A DNA stretch of 64,000 nucleotides from Mesotaenium endlicherianum (lineage: Eukaryota; Streptophyta; Zygnematophyceae; Zygnematales; Mesotaeniaceae). The stretch lies in assembly GCA_009602735.1 (NCBI GenBank), contig WELA01009360.1, positions 889,480 to 953,479 on the forward strand. Direction: 5' to 3'. How positions within the stretch are numbered: the stretch's first letter is position 1; each line of letters begins with the position of its first letter. Positions 43,998-54,139 of the stretch are shown piece by piece. Made by a program: the position numbers and the translations under genes. Under the pieces are notes generated by a model that saw nothing but the letters and a program-made list of their open reading frames with translations, had not been told where the DNA came from and made no database searches.

Positions 43998-44820
43998 TGT
44001 TATGAATCAATATATTGGTATACATATCAATTTAATTCATTGTAATAGTAAAATAAGTTTGACTTGCTAAAATTTATTAAATGTGTCGTCTTCTCGAATT
44101 TTAGTAGTGTTAAGTATAATGACTCGGTAAAGAGTAGCAAGCTGATGTCTCCTTAAGTCAGCTTGCTGACACATTCTTTGACAGCCAGCTGGCCGCCTTA
44201 AACGGGGCTAGCGAAGTGCCTAGTAATGCATCTAATTGTGATATGCTAGATGAATGGCCAGATAAAGCCTTAAGCGAATGGCGATTCGGGATGATAGGAG
44301 ATGGCTGTGGATTCGGTTAGCCGCCTAGTTGTGGGATTCGGGCGTAATGGTCCGTGAGTGACGTAAAAACCACGTATTTTGCCGTAATTTCAAATTACGC
44401 AAATTACGCGTCCCGACGAGGTAAACATGATTTTTTGGCGATTTATAGATGTAATAATGAATTTTGTACTTTCACCACCTTTATTTTGTAGCAAATTGAG
44501 TCCTCTTCCATTCGCGACCAATTGCGCTTGAAGTTTCTAAGCAATTTGAAAGTTATAAGCCCTGCCAATTTTTTTGAGAATTTTGGAAAAACGTAATACA
44601 CACGTAATCTCATTTTTGACACGTAATTTCGCGAAACGCATTCGTTTTACGTATTCTCCAAATACGTATCCTATAACTAGGGTTAGCCGATGTCCTATCG
44701 ACAAGGTTAACTCTCGGGTAGGCGGTGCCATCGCACTTGCTGTTGAACAATGAACTCATTTGTGCATATGCTAGGTAAACCTACCGAGTTCGGATTTGGA
44801 AACGAAGCCAACTTCCTTTT
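43998..44820 (+). repeat. Relic G 3' LTR, 3'-truncated, with an inserted MITE
   Basis: Starts TGTTATGAATC and follows the family-1 LTR with many changes until about 44820, where similarity stops. The conserved GTTAGCC/GTTAACT block is interrupted at 44324-44681 by a MITE. Confidence 0.75.
44324..44681. mobile_element. hAT-like MITE
   Basis: 358 bp flanked by a perfect 8-bp duplication GTTAGCCG (44316-44323 and 44682-44689). Terminal inverted repeats are CCTAGTTGTGGGATTCG at the left and the complement of CGTATCCTATAACTAGG at the right, matching at 14 of 17. It is noncoding and full of ACGTA and GTAATTT motifs in both directions. The 8-bp duplication fits hAT transposases; the element would depend on a transposase encoded elsewhere. 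Confidence 0.8.
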
Positions 44821-46610
44821 CACTTGGCCAAAATTCAATTCAATTACCGCCTCTTAAAGTAGTCACTTATCCTCCTGGTTGAAACGTCTTCTTTTGATTA
44901 ACAAGACTAACTTGTGTATATGTATACGTGACACAAGTTGTGCAAGATAATAAAGACAGTATTTATTTTGAAATTTATTTGGTCATCATTGTTGTTCCTA
45001 AAAGAAACACAAAATATGTGTCCGGACTTCTTAAGTTATACTCCACGTGTCAGAGTGGGTAAATATTTTACATTCATAATTATTAAACCCCCTCCCTCAC
45101 AATTATACGTTACATAATAATCAAAAATAAAATTTCACTTTCATTACTTAACAGTTGTTCTCACGTATCAAATATCAATCAATTGATGATCTGTAGAACG
45201 CCAGATGGACACTCAATAATCAAAATTTACTATCTGAAAATTAAACTCGTTGAGAAACTTTGAGAAGTCGTATATTATCGGTGGATCAAGACTTTTCGTG
45301 TGTGACTTTAAAAAGCTTGCAATTTTGGTCAATTGTCTTAGTGCACAAAAAATATGAAATCCCATGACAATTTATCTCAGAGATCTTGTTCATTTGACAT
45401 ATGGAGATGAAAAACCCATAGTAGCTCTATTTTTTGGCCACTCAATTTGGCATGGAATTTCATCCGATCGCTTTTTAATCGATTGATTTTGGGCCATTTC
45501 GTGACTTGCACATTTCTAGGGTGCATATTTGTAAAAGCTGGTCATAACGCATTAGTCCAATCATAATGCGTGCTTCCATTTTTAGATACAAAGAGATACA
45601 CTATCATCCCGTTGTGTGCCTGCTTAGGTTAATATCTAATTTGTCCATATCTTTTTCCAAATTTAATTTTTTTCTTCAATTTGTGTTTTTTACCTACCAT
45701 TAGCTTTCTAGTGACGTGGAGTGTCTCCTTTAAGACATCTTGGTGATTTAAGTTTTGAAGCAAAGCTGACTTTTAATTTATAGTGGTGTTTCAACGAGGT
45801 AGAAACGTCTGGTCATGCAATCTACGTTCTATTTCAACTTTATATTTGAGGTAGGTACGAACAAGTATATGTTCAAACGTTGAGATTAAATATGGGTACT
45901 CCAAGTGTGACACTTCATTATACACATGACACGCATGAGATAGCTATATTCAGATGAAATGGAGAGTAAATGCTCTACAAATATTAGAGGATTTGGAACG
46001 TGCCGCGCAAATTAATCCAATGAAAAGCAAAGCAAGCGATTACTTTTGTGCATTTGTGGCCTTGGTCCCTCTATGGCCTCTAACAAAAAAAAAGAGAGGG
46101 GGTACTTAAGGGCCAGTTTACAGTGCACACATATACGCTTTGTTGTCCATTTGCATTGTACCCGTCTGTACCCAACGGTACAGCGGTTCTTCCATCATTG
46201 AATCTCGACGTCAAAAAGGTGGTTTACAATGCGTTGTTGCGAGTCGGTCACTATTGCATTGAGTGCGTTTCAAAATTGAAAAAGTACCGAAAGTCGGCAT
46301 TACAGCGCAAAACTCAAATGACCTCTCAAGGTCATTTGAGTTTTTTGGAATTGAGATACACCTCATACAACTCTTTGCAGTGGCAAAAGTGACTACTCGT
46401 ACACGTGCGTAAGTGTCAAATAGACATTGTCAAACCCCTCCTATACTACGTTTCCTCGTACCTTTCCTCCTCTTAAAGGCATCTTCGCCAAAAGCAGCGG
46501 ATCCCAAAATTTGGAAAATTTTCAATTCGCGCCAAATTCTATACATTAGAAGGAGTAACTTCAAACTACATACAGCAACAAAGACACACTCTCTCTTATT
46601 CTTCCACTTT
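44821..46610. other. AT-rich intergenic stretch without recognised genes
   Basis: About 1.8 kb of AT-rich DNA. I see no retroelement protein, LTR or convincing gene. One feature stands out: a perfect 15-bp inverted repeat at 46309-46344. Confidence 0.5.
46309..46344. repeat. Perfect 15-bp inverted repeat with 6-nt loop
   Basis: AAAACTCAAATGACC, loop TCTCAA, GGTCATTTGAGTTTT. The RNA of either strand could form a stable hairpin. Function unknown. Confidence 0.7.
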
Positions 46611-46616
46611 CGCTCA

Positions 46617-46913
46617 ATGGAAATTTCTGCTCTTTGGCCAAACATGGCCTCCTCTTCTTCATCCCAGTTAGGTCTTGGACAAGGTCCGCCCCTTCTACAA
46701 CCAATTGTGTCAACTGCAAATGCTGCTCTCGGACCTCATCTTTATCTGTTTCAGATTTGCATTTACTCTACATATTGGATCGATGACCAATCCGAACATT
46801 GTGGGGAGGCGACGAAATGCTATCTACCAAGCGACTCGAAACGACATCGTGCAGCGACCAACTCGAAACGATTAAATGACAAAAACAACAAAAAGCAGGC
46901 ATCGACGCCATAA
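46617..46913 (+). CDS. Doubtful small ORF, unrecognised
   Basis: From the ATG at 46617 the plus strand is open for about 98 codons (MEISALWPNMASSSSS...). The upstream 100 bp is CT-rich, like a plant 5' leader. The latter half is low in conserved character and resembles nothing I know. It could be a first exon, a gene fragment or chance. Confidence 0.25.
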   Translation: MEISALWPNMASSSSSQLGLGQGPPLLQPIVSTANAALGPHLYLFQICIYSTYWIDDQSEHCGEATKCYLPSDSKRHRAATNSKRLNDKNNKKQASTP

Positions 46914-47208
46914 ACCCACAAAGCAGGAAAGTGAATCAAAACTTTACTAGAAAGCAACCGTCTCTCTGAACATCACAAGAATCTGCTACAGTAGTGCATC
47001 CAGTGCAAAATAAAGCATCAAGCAACAGTTCATAAAAAGCGTGCACATTACTAACTAAATATCTCTTTGTCAGGAATAGTAAAAAGAAGCATGGCTTAAG
47101 AAAAGAAACTTGCCTGAGCCGGCAGCCTACCCTCCTTCCAGCGATGGCGGCCATGAACGTACCCACACCCTGTCTTCCTCTCCCAGCCTCTCTCCTCTCC
47201 TTCCAGCC

Positions 47209-47508
47209 ATGGCGGCCACAAACGTACCCATTCTTGCCCGGCCCCACTTCCCATCCTTCCCACTGCTTTTCTCCAAAAACAAGTACGCTCTCGTCAGAGC
47301 GCCCACACCCGCGACCTTCTCAATACGCCTAGTGAGTCCTAGAGGAGGCAAATTCAGGCCAAGCCTCGCCACGGCCAGCCATGGCCGCTCACTTCTGTCA
47401 GGTCAAATTCGTGCGACAAAAAGTGAGGTCAAGGGATGCCGCACCTGCACTTTATGGGGCGCCGACCCAGTAGAACATGCCTTCAATCCTGCTTCAACCC
47501 GTCGATAA
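47209..47508 (+). CDS. Possible first exon of a plastid-targeted protein
   Basis: From an ATG at 47209 the frame encodes about 99 residues beginning MAATNVPILARPHF, rich in Ser, Ala, Pro and Arg and poor in acidic residues for the first 65 or so, which is the character of a chloroplast transit peptide. The remainder (CRTCTLWGADPVEHAF) is unfamiliar and the frame ends at 47508. A nearby tandem duplication repeats the ATGGCGGCCA context at 47143-47165 and 47208-47230. It may be an exon or a captured fragment of a host gene; the mature part is not visible. Confidence 0.35.
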   Translation: MAATNVPILARPHFPSFPLLFSKNKYALVRAPTPATFSIRLVSPRGGKFRPSLATASHGRSLLSGQIRATKSEVKGCRTCTLWGADPVEHAFNPASTRR

Positions 47509-47671
47509 TTAAATGTCACTTGCAGCCGCCGGTACCTGCAACACTGCCTTCCAGCCACTACTCGAATATGACTGTAACTGTGCTGCATCAAGATTGTACA
47601 ATCTGACTTGCAGCCGCTCGTCCTGCCTTCCAGTCGCTCGTAGCTTACACAATTCGTTTGCGCAAGGTCGC
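47509..47671. other. Short spacer before the T1 LTR
   Basis: No feature recognised. It forms the left flank of the T1 LTR (ending GTCGC). Confidence 0.5.
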
Positions 47672-48392
47672 TGTAATGAATCAATATATTAGTAAATATA
47701 ATATTCATTCAAATATAAAAGTTAATTATGTTCAGCCTGCTGAACTCTAGTTAATAGACAGTCTGGTGGACTTTATATTTAATATTAGTTTAATGACTCA
47801 CCCGGAAGCAGCAGGCTGAAGTCAACTTAAGTCAGCTTGCTGACACATTCTTTGACAGCCAGCTGACTTCCGTACTCGGTAGCAGCAAACTGCCTCATTA
47901 TGCATCTAAGTGTGGTATGCTAGATGAATGGCCAGATGACATCCCTATGATGGATGGCGATTCGGGATGATGGGAGATGGCGGTGGATTTGGTTAACTGA
48001 GGTCCTACCAACGTGGTTAACTCTCGGGTAGGCGGTGCCATCGCACTGGCCGTTAAATTGTAAACTCATTCCATGTACATATGCTAGACATTGCTCTCGA
48101 GCTCGGCATTCGGAAAAGAGGCCAACTCTCTTGTACAGCTTACTGAGAGAGATCTGAATCCAAGGCGAGAAGCCATTGATACGCACTGTCTTCTAACCTT
48201 GCTTATGTATGAGCTTACTTAATTGCTTCATTATTGCTAGTTTACTCACATGTGACTTACAAGTATTATTCACTGCTAGTGTGTTGTCCCTTGCCGCTTA
48301 ACCAGTTAACAGAAAATACCAAAAAGGTTACTTGCTGATATAAAGATCTTTATTAATTGTTAATCGCCTATTTGGTAAGTCGATTCATTTCA
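47672..48392 (+). repeat. T1 5' LTR (family 1)
   Basis: 721 bp with TGTAATGAATC start and TTTCA end. It contains AGC-TGCTGA-type repeats in its first 200 bp, the conserved GTTAAC block around 47990-48045, TATAAAG at 48339-48345 and a splice-donor-like G|GTAAGT at 48374/48375. Confidence 0.93.
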
Positions 48393-48393
48393 G

Positions 48394-48405
48394 TGGTATC
48401 GGAGC
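48394..48405 (+). promoter_or_regulatory. T1 primer-binding site
   Basis: TGGTATCGGAGC, one base after the LTR. Confidence 0.87.
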
Positions 48406-49199
48406 GGTTATCATAGTCTTCTTTGTATGGTAAGGACAAGGTCTCAAACTAGCAACTCCCGAGACATGGAGAACCAGGATAACGAGAATGTCGAAAACCA
48501 GGCGGAAAGCTATGTAGCGGGAATTTGTACCTATTCTGAAGCAGTGGCAGATACTGCAGCTAGAGAGGCTGAAGATGATGCAGCTGCTATTGCCGCAGTT
48601 GCAGCACAGCAAGCTGAGGAGGAGAGAGCCAGACTAGAAGCTGAACAATTAGCACAAGCTGCTGGAGATACAGAGAAGAGGGAAGGACAGCCAGCTGACG
48701 AGCGCGCTATTGAAGAACTTATGGCATCCAGGGCCAATGTTTTGAACCCACCTCCTGCTGTACAACTCAATGTACCCCTAGGTCAAATACGTGACCGGCT
48801 GAATGCCGCAGGAATTGCTGCTGCAGGAGCGAGAGGGACCGTTGAGGACACTACTCAGCGAGTAGATGCCAAAGCTGCTGCTGCATTTGCCAGACTACCA
48901 TTCCAAAGTGTGGACTTGAAAGCATTGTTTGTTCAAATGCAGTCGCAAATGGCGACCATGTATCAGTCCCAACAGGAGGACAAAAGAATCATAATGTCTC
49001 TACTGCGGGACAGAGACCAACTGGGGTCTCAAACCACTAGTGGTGGTGGCAGAGGGCCTAGTAAGCCCAAGCCAAAACCTCCCCAGGACTATGATCCTGA
49101 GGGAAACAGAAAATATTACCTGATCAAGTTTCTCGCGGATGTTGAGCAGTGGCTGGAGAACTACCCAGAACTGCAAGATTTCGAGAAGGTCAGGCACAC

Positions 49200-49248
49200 T
49201 GGTGCGCTACTAAAAGGCAGTGCNTGGTGCGCTACTAAAAGGCAGTGC
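49200..49248. other. Assembly join: single N with 24-bp duplicated flanks
   Basis: The same 24 bases stand at 49200-49223 and 49225-49248 around the N at 49224. One copy is present in T2. Confidence 0.9.
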
Positions 49249-49905
49249 CGCAGACTGGTGGCTGTACTGGAAAGGAGAGCGTAAGGCTCCGCAACTCGGT
49301 GACCCTACGTGGGTAGAGTTTGTCGAGAAGTTGCATGAGAAGTTTGATGTCATCAACCAGCTAGAGAAAGCTATCTATGCGAGGATCTCCCTGACACTGA
49401 AGCAGACCACTTCAGTTGCTGAGTTTGCTCAAAAGTTCCAGGAGAACATGATGAAGCAGTCAGACTTGCCAGAACGGTATAGGATAGCATACTTCAGGTA
49501 TGGCTTGAAATTCGAAGTCTTTGGTCATTCTGCTGAGAAGAAGTATGAGAATCTGGCTGACTTGATCCAAGATCCTGATGCCTGGGATCAGCAGCAGTTC
49601 AATCACAAGCGCTAGAGTAATGCTTTGGTGTCTAAGATTGTCAAAAAGCCCCATTGTTCCTACAATGCAATTGGGGGAGACCAGGCTGAGGATGATCAGG
49701 GTGATGAGTACGAGTATGATTATAATGCTATACAGTCTAGGGAAAGAGGTGGTTACTCTCGAGGTGGCCATGGAAGAGGTGGCGGTAGGACTAAGCCGAG
49801 ACCAGCCTCATCAAAATCCATTCGCTACCAATCTCCGCAGTTGGTCCACTACAGAGAACAGGGTCCAATCAAACACCTTCCGAAGGTCGATAGAAAAGAC
49901 CAGCC

Positions 49906-49912
49906 TTTAAAA
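49906..49912 (+). promoter_or_regulatory. T1 -1 frameshift site (T TTA AAA)
   Basis: Same sequence and phase as in A, C and T2. Confidence 0.75.
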
Positions 49913-51741
49913 GACAGCAACAGTCACTAATTTAGTCTACTGACTGTGAGGATGCTAGAGATAGTGAGTCGTCACTAGCTGCCCTCATAGCAGGTATTAT
50001 GGGTCCTGCTGAACTGGATTCACTATGCATGCCTGACAACCAGATAAAGGAGGCCACCGGCAATATAGACATCCGAAGAGTGCACACTCTGGATGCTCTT
50101 GTTCCACCCAATGTCCAACATTTCTTTGCTAAGTCAGGACAACAATGCGAAAGTCAGGAAAACACAGTCCCCCCTATCCTACTGCATTGCATGATTGCGG
50201 GTAGGAAGGTGAGGGCATTTGTTGACGGAGGGGCGTCACATACTTTTATCCAGAAGGACTTACTTAAGCGGCTAAGGCTGACTACTGTCACCCAAGGGAA
50301 TAGAAAAATATTCCTTGGAGATGCCTCAAGTATCCCGGGAGGAGTTATAACCAAGCCTATTGAGGTCCAGTTAGGTTCTGGCATTGCAGTTCTAACTGAA
50401 ACGCTTACATTTGAGGTACTCAACACTGGCTTTTATGATCTCGTGCTAGGCAGGTCTTGGCTTAATAGACATCAAGCTGAAGTGTGTTGGAGCAGAGGTA
50501 CAGTTAAAGTGAGAGGAGCCAGTGATGGGCAGACTGACTTGGCACCCACCAGTGCTCTTCCTCTTGTCCTGTGTGGATGGCAAATGAAGGAAAAGAAGAG
50601 GCTTCCAGAAGGATGCAAGTTGCTGAATGCAATGGAGTTCGTCAAAAGCTGGAACCAGAAGGAAGACAGAATGTTCTGTCTGCTGCTAAGAGAGGTACCT
50701 CCTCAACCTGAAGAAGTGGTTGAGAAAAAGGTAAGCCCTTCGGAGCACCCTACTGCTGCAAAAATTGTTGCTCAGTACACGGATGTATTTAATATGCCTC
50801 CAGGACTACCCCCTAAGAGGGAAGTAGATCATAGGATTGATTTATTACCTGGGAGTCAGCCACCTTCGCAACGCACTTATGGCTTGTCTTATGTGGAGAG
50901 CGAGGAGTTGAAAACACAGATTGCAGAGCTTGAGGAAAATGGTTATATTTCTCCCAGTAAATCACCTTACGGCGCACCCATCCTATTTGTTAAGAAAAAG
51001 GATGGCAGTATGCGGAAGTTTGTGGATTACAGAGCCCTGAACAGAATTACAGTAAAGAACAAGTATGCTTTACCCAGGATCGAGGACTTGCTTGATACCC
51101 TGTCTGGCGCTAAGGTGTTCAGTAAGATAGATCTCAAGAGTGGTTATCATCAAATCAGAATTGCTGAGGGGGATGAACACAAGACTGCCTTCCGCACACG
51201 TTATGGACACTATGAGTTCAACGTGATGCCATTTGGACTGACTAATGCTCCTGCCACCTTCATGGGTGCTATGAATGACATTTTTAGACCTTATTTGGAT
51301 AAGTTTGTGCAAGTTTTCTTGGGTGATATTTTGATTTTCTCTAAAGATGAAGCTCAGGATGCTGAACACTTAAAGACAGTCCTGGACATTCTCAGAACGA
51401 ATCACTTATATGCTAAAATGAGCAAGTGTGATTCTTTAAAAATAGCATTGAATTCTTAGGCCACATTGTCAGTAAAAAGGGCATCAGCGTGGATCCTAAG
51501 AAAGTCCAGACCATAAGGGACTGGCCAGTACCACAGTCTGTCTCTGAAGGTAGATCCTTCCTCGGGTTGGCTAACTACTATAGGAGATTTATTGAGAATT
51601 ATTCCACAAAGGCCAGTAAACTGACTGACCTTACTAAGAAGGACATAGGGTATGTATGGGGGGAAGAGCAGCAGGCTGCCTTCCAGACCCTTAAAGATGC
51701 CCTTTGTTCTGCCCCAGTGCTAGCCGTGTATGACCCCAGCA

Positions 51742-51768
51742 AACCGGTGCAGGTNAACCGATGCAGGA
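51742..51768. other. Assembly join: single N with duplicated flanks in T1 RNase H
   Basis: AACCGGTGCAGGT before the N at 51755 and AACCGATGCAGGA after it. The two copies differ slightly, which suggests that sequences of two retroelement copies were joined. Confidence 0.85.
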
Positions 51769-53685
51769 GGTGACTAATGCCTCTGACTTTGCCATGGGTG
51801 CTATTTTGTTGCAGCTTGCTGACAAACCCACAAAGGTTGGTAAGGTACGGCAGGAGTGGCATCCTGTGTTGTATGAGTCTATGAAATTTAATCCAGCTGA
51901 GATTAATTACTCAGTGCATGATAAAGAGCTGCTAGCTATCATTCATGTACTCAAACAGTGGAGAGCATACTTACATGGTAAAGCTTTTAAGGTGATTACA
52001 GATCATCTAGCTCTGACCCACTTTCAGAAGAAGTCCAAGCTGTCGAGGAGGGAGAACCGCTGGAGCCAGATGCTGGAGCAGTTCCAAGTCCAGATCGACT
52101 ACAAACCAGGGAAGTTGAATCCTGCTGATGCACTCTCTAGAAGACCTGACTTGCAAGAAAGGAACTTTAGTCAGCATGCTGTAGATAAAGTCCTGTGTGC
52201 ACTCACTTCACTAAAGGTGAAAAAGTCCTTCCTTGAACAACTTAGGAAAGCCTACCTTTCTGACCCAACATTTGAGCCCAGCCCCACTACTGGTGTGTGT
52301 CGTGCTACTGCACTCGGGTATAAGCTCAAGGGAGGGGTCTGGGTGACTGAAACCACTTCAGGCAGGCTGAAGCTGGTCATTCCTAATAATTTGGAAATAA
52401 GGTCTCTCTTACTGAGTCAAGCTCATGACAGTCTCCTGGGTGGACATTTGGGGCAGGCCAAAACTGTTGGCAAACTGGCAAAACATTACCATTGGGAGGG
52501 GTTACCCCGGGAGGTCTTGAAATATGTCGAGTCCTGTGACCAGTGTCAGAGGAATAAGTCTCGGCACACACCACCCGGAGGTCTCTTGCAACCGCTGCCC
52601 ATCCCAGCTAGACGCTGGGAAACTATTTCCATGGACTGGATGGTCTCACTACCAAGAACTGCCAATGGGCATGATTCCATACTGGTAGTCGTGGATAAAT
52701 TGACAAAAATGGTCATTTTTATCCCCACAACTGTCAAAGTGACTGCACTCAAAACAGCGAGACAGTTCTACAACCATGTAGTATGCCAACATGGGCTCCC
52801 TTCTAATATCATCTCAGACAGAGACTCAAAATTCACCTCTAAGTTCTGGAGAGCTTTAATGGGGTTAATGGGAGTCAAACAGCTGCTCAGCACAGCAAAC
52901 CACCCTCAGACTGATGGGCAGACTGAAAGAACTAACCGAGTTCTGCAGGAGGTGCTGAGAGCATATATTAACCAAAAACAAGATAATTGGGATGACCTGT
53001 TGCCTCAAATTCAGTTTGCGGTCAACAGTGCGGTGCACACGTCAACGGCCAAGACTCCTTTTGAACTAAGCCTGGGTAGAGTCCCTAAGTCTCCTTTAGA
53101 TGTACTGGGGGAGTCTTTAACTTGCCCTGAAGGGATTGACAACCCGGTCTCCCTCCAGTTAACTCAGGAGTTTGCTGACACCCTGTCAGAAGTCCAACGA
53201 AACCTGCACAAGGCCCAAGAAAACCAACAAAAATACGCTAATCAACACCGTCGGGAACTGACATTTTCCAAGGGGGATTTAGTCAAACTGCATTCTCAGC
53301 ACCTGTACCTCCCTGGTGTGGTCAAGAAAAAGCTTGGCCCTGTCTTGGTCGGTCCATATTCGGTGGTACGTCGTATCGGTCAGAATGCTTACAAACTGAA
53401 CATGTCAGCTGAATACAAGGGTCACCCGGTCTTTAATGTCTCCTTCCTGGAACCATACATCAAAGGTGATACACTGTTCACAGGTCGGTTACCTGTCCAA
53501 CCGGGACCGGTCCCCGCTGTCCGGGACGGCGACCCTGAGGAATATGAGGTCGATGAGATTTTAGACGCTCGCTCGGTCCGTCGATCGTCTAAATATGTCA
53601 TGAAATACCTCATTCGATGGAAGGGTTACGATGCCTCTGGGGACACTTGGGAGTTTAAGGACCACTTGACCAATGCCAAAGGGGC

Positions 53686-53728
53686 AATGAAACGGTTCCA
53701 CCTTCGNAATGAAACGGTTCCACCTTTG
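53686..53728. other. Assembly join: single N with 21-bp duplicated flanks at the T1 Pol end
   Basis: AATGAAACGGTTCCACCTT stands on both sides of the N at 53707, with one mismatch in the following bases. Confidence 0.88.
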
Positions 53729-54024
53729 GGCCGCTGGAGTCCCTTCATAACTGTCATTTCAGTTGACACGGGAAGGTGACAGGCAGTCCTGTCTCCATTG
53801 AAAGTTGGAGGGGAAAATATATGACAGTTAGTGAGCGAGAGCGATAAAGAGACAGTTACGTGAATCCTAAGAGTCAGCATAGTGACAGAGGGGACAACCT
53901 GGCCCACATAAGCACCTTGAGCTGAAGGAAAAAGGGCCTCGCACAACACTACATCACTTAACTCACCTGAAACACAATCATATGTTTATGTTTAGCGCAT
54001 CGCAACTACGTCAACTTTTAGCAA

Positions 54025-54139
54025 TCATCCTGTAAGGTAAACAGCAGAGAATCCACTATACTAATACTAACATACTTCCTGCAATCCCTATGACAAAGGT
54101 CCATATCCTACTAATTTGTGCCCTGGTTACATGCACAGG
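54025..54139 (+). promoter_or_regulatory. Candidate short intron before T1 ORF3
   Basis: AAG|GTAAAC lies near 54035 and the acceptor ATGCACAG near 54137, with a CTACTAATT branch-like motif between. It is the counterpart of the 103-nt candidate intron in T2. Confidence 0.5.

Larger units (their letters stand above)
48427..49930 (+). pseudogene. gag: T1 Gag
   Basis: Same layout as T2 Gag: [10 protein letters not shown] start, Ala/Glu helix, capsid domain, Gly-rich box. Two things break it. An assembly N at 49224 with a 24-bp duplicated flank shifts the frame by 25 bases and is an artefact. A TAG after HKR near 49613-49615 replaces CAG and looks real. The zinc knuckle region is also altered (the C-x2-C and H residues of CYHCQQKGH are largely lost). 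The slippery heptamer is at 49906-49912. Confidence 0.85.
49913..53750 (+). pseudogene. pol: T1 Pol
   Basis: Family-1 Pol nearly identical to T2 but broken. The RT catalytic box reads FLGD instead of FLDD (GGT at 51322-51324), a loss of a catalytic Asp. A one-base deletion near 51433 shifts the frame after the KMSKCD motif. Assembly Ns at 51755 and 53707, each with duplicated flanks, make further apparent breaks in RNase H and at the C-terminus. Protease ([10 protein letters not shown]), integrase ([17 protein letters not shown]) and chromodomain ([17 protein letters not shown]) are otherwise preserved. Confidence 0.87.

Noticed and set aside
44537-44731. 64-residue frame across the MITE and LTR
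   Set aside because: It spans the junction of the MITE insertion, so it cannot be an old gene.
46413-46616. N-terminal extension of the frame ending at 46913
   Set aside because: Non-ATG start and CT-rich leader-like sequence; only the part from ATG 46617 is listed, with low confidence.
48531-48770. Ala/Ser-rich frame opposite gag
   Set aside because: Shadow of the Ala/Glu helix of Gag; same pattern in every copy.
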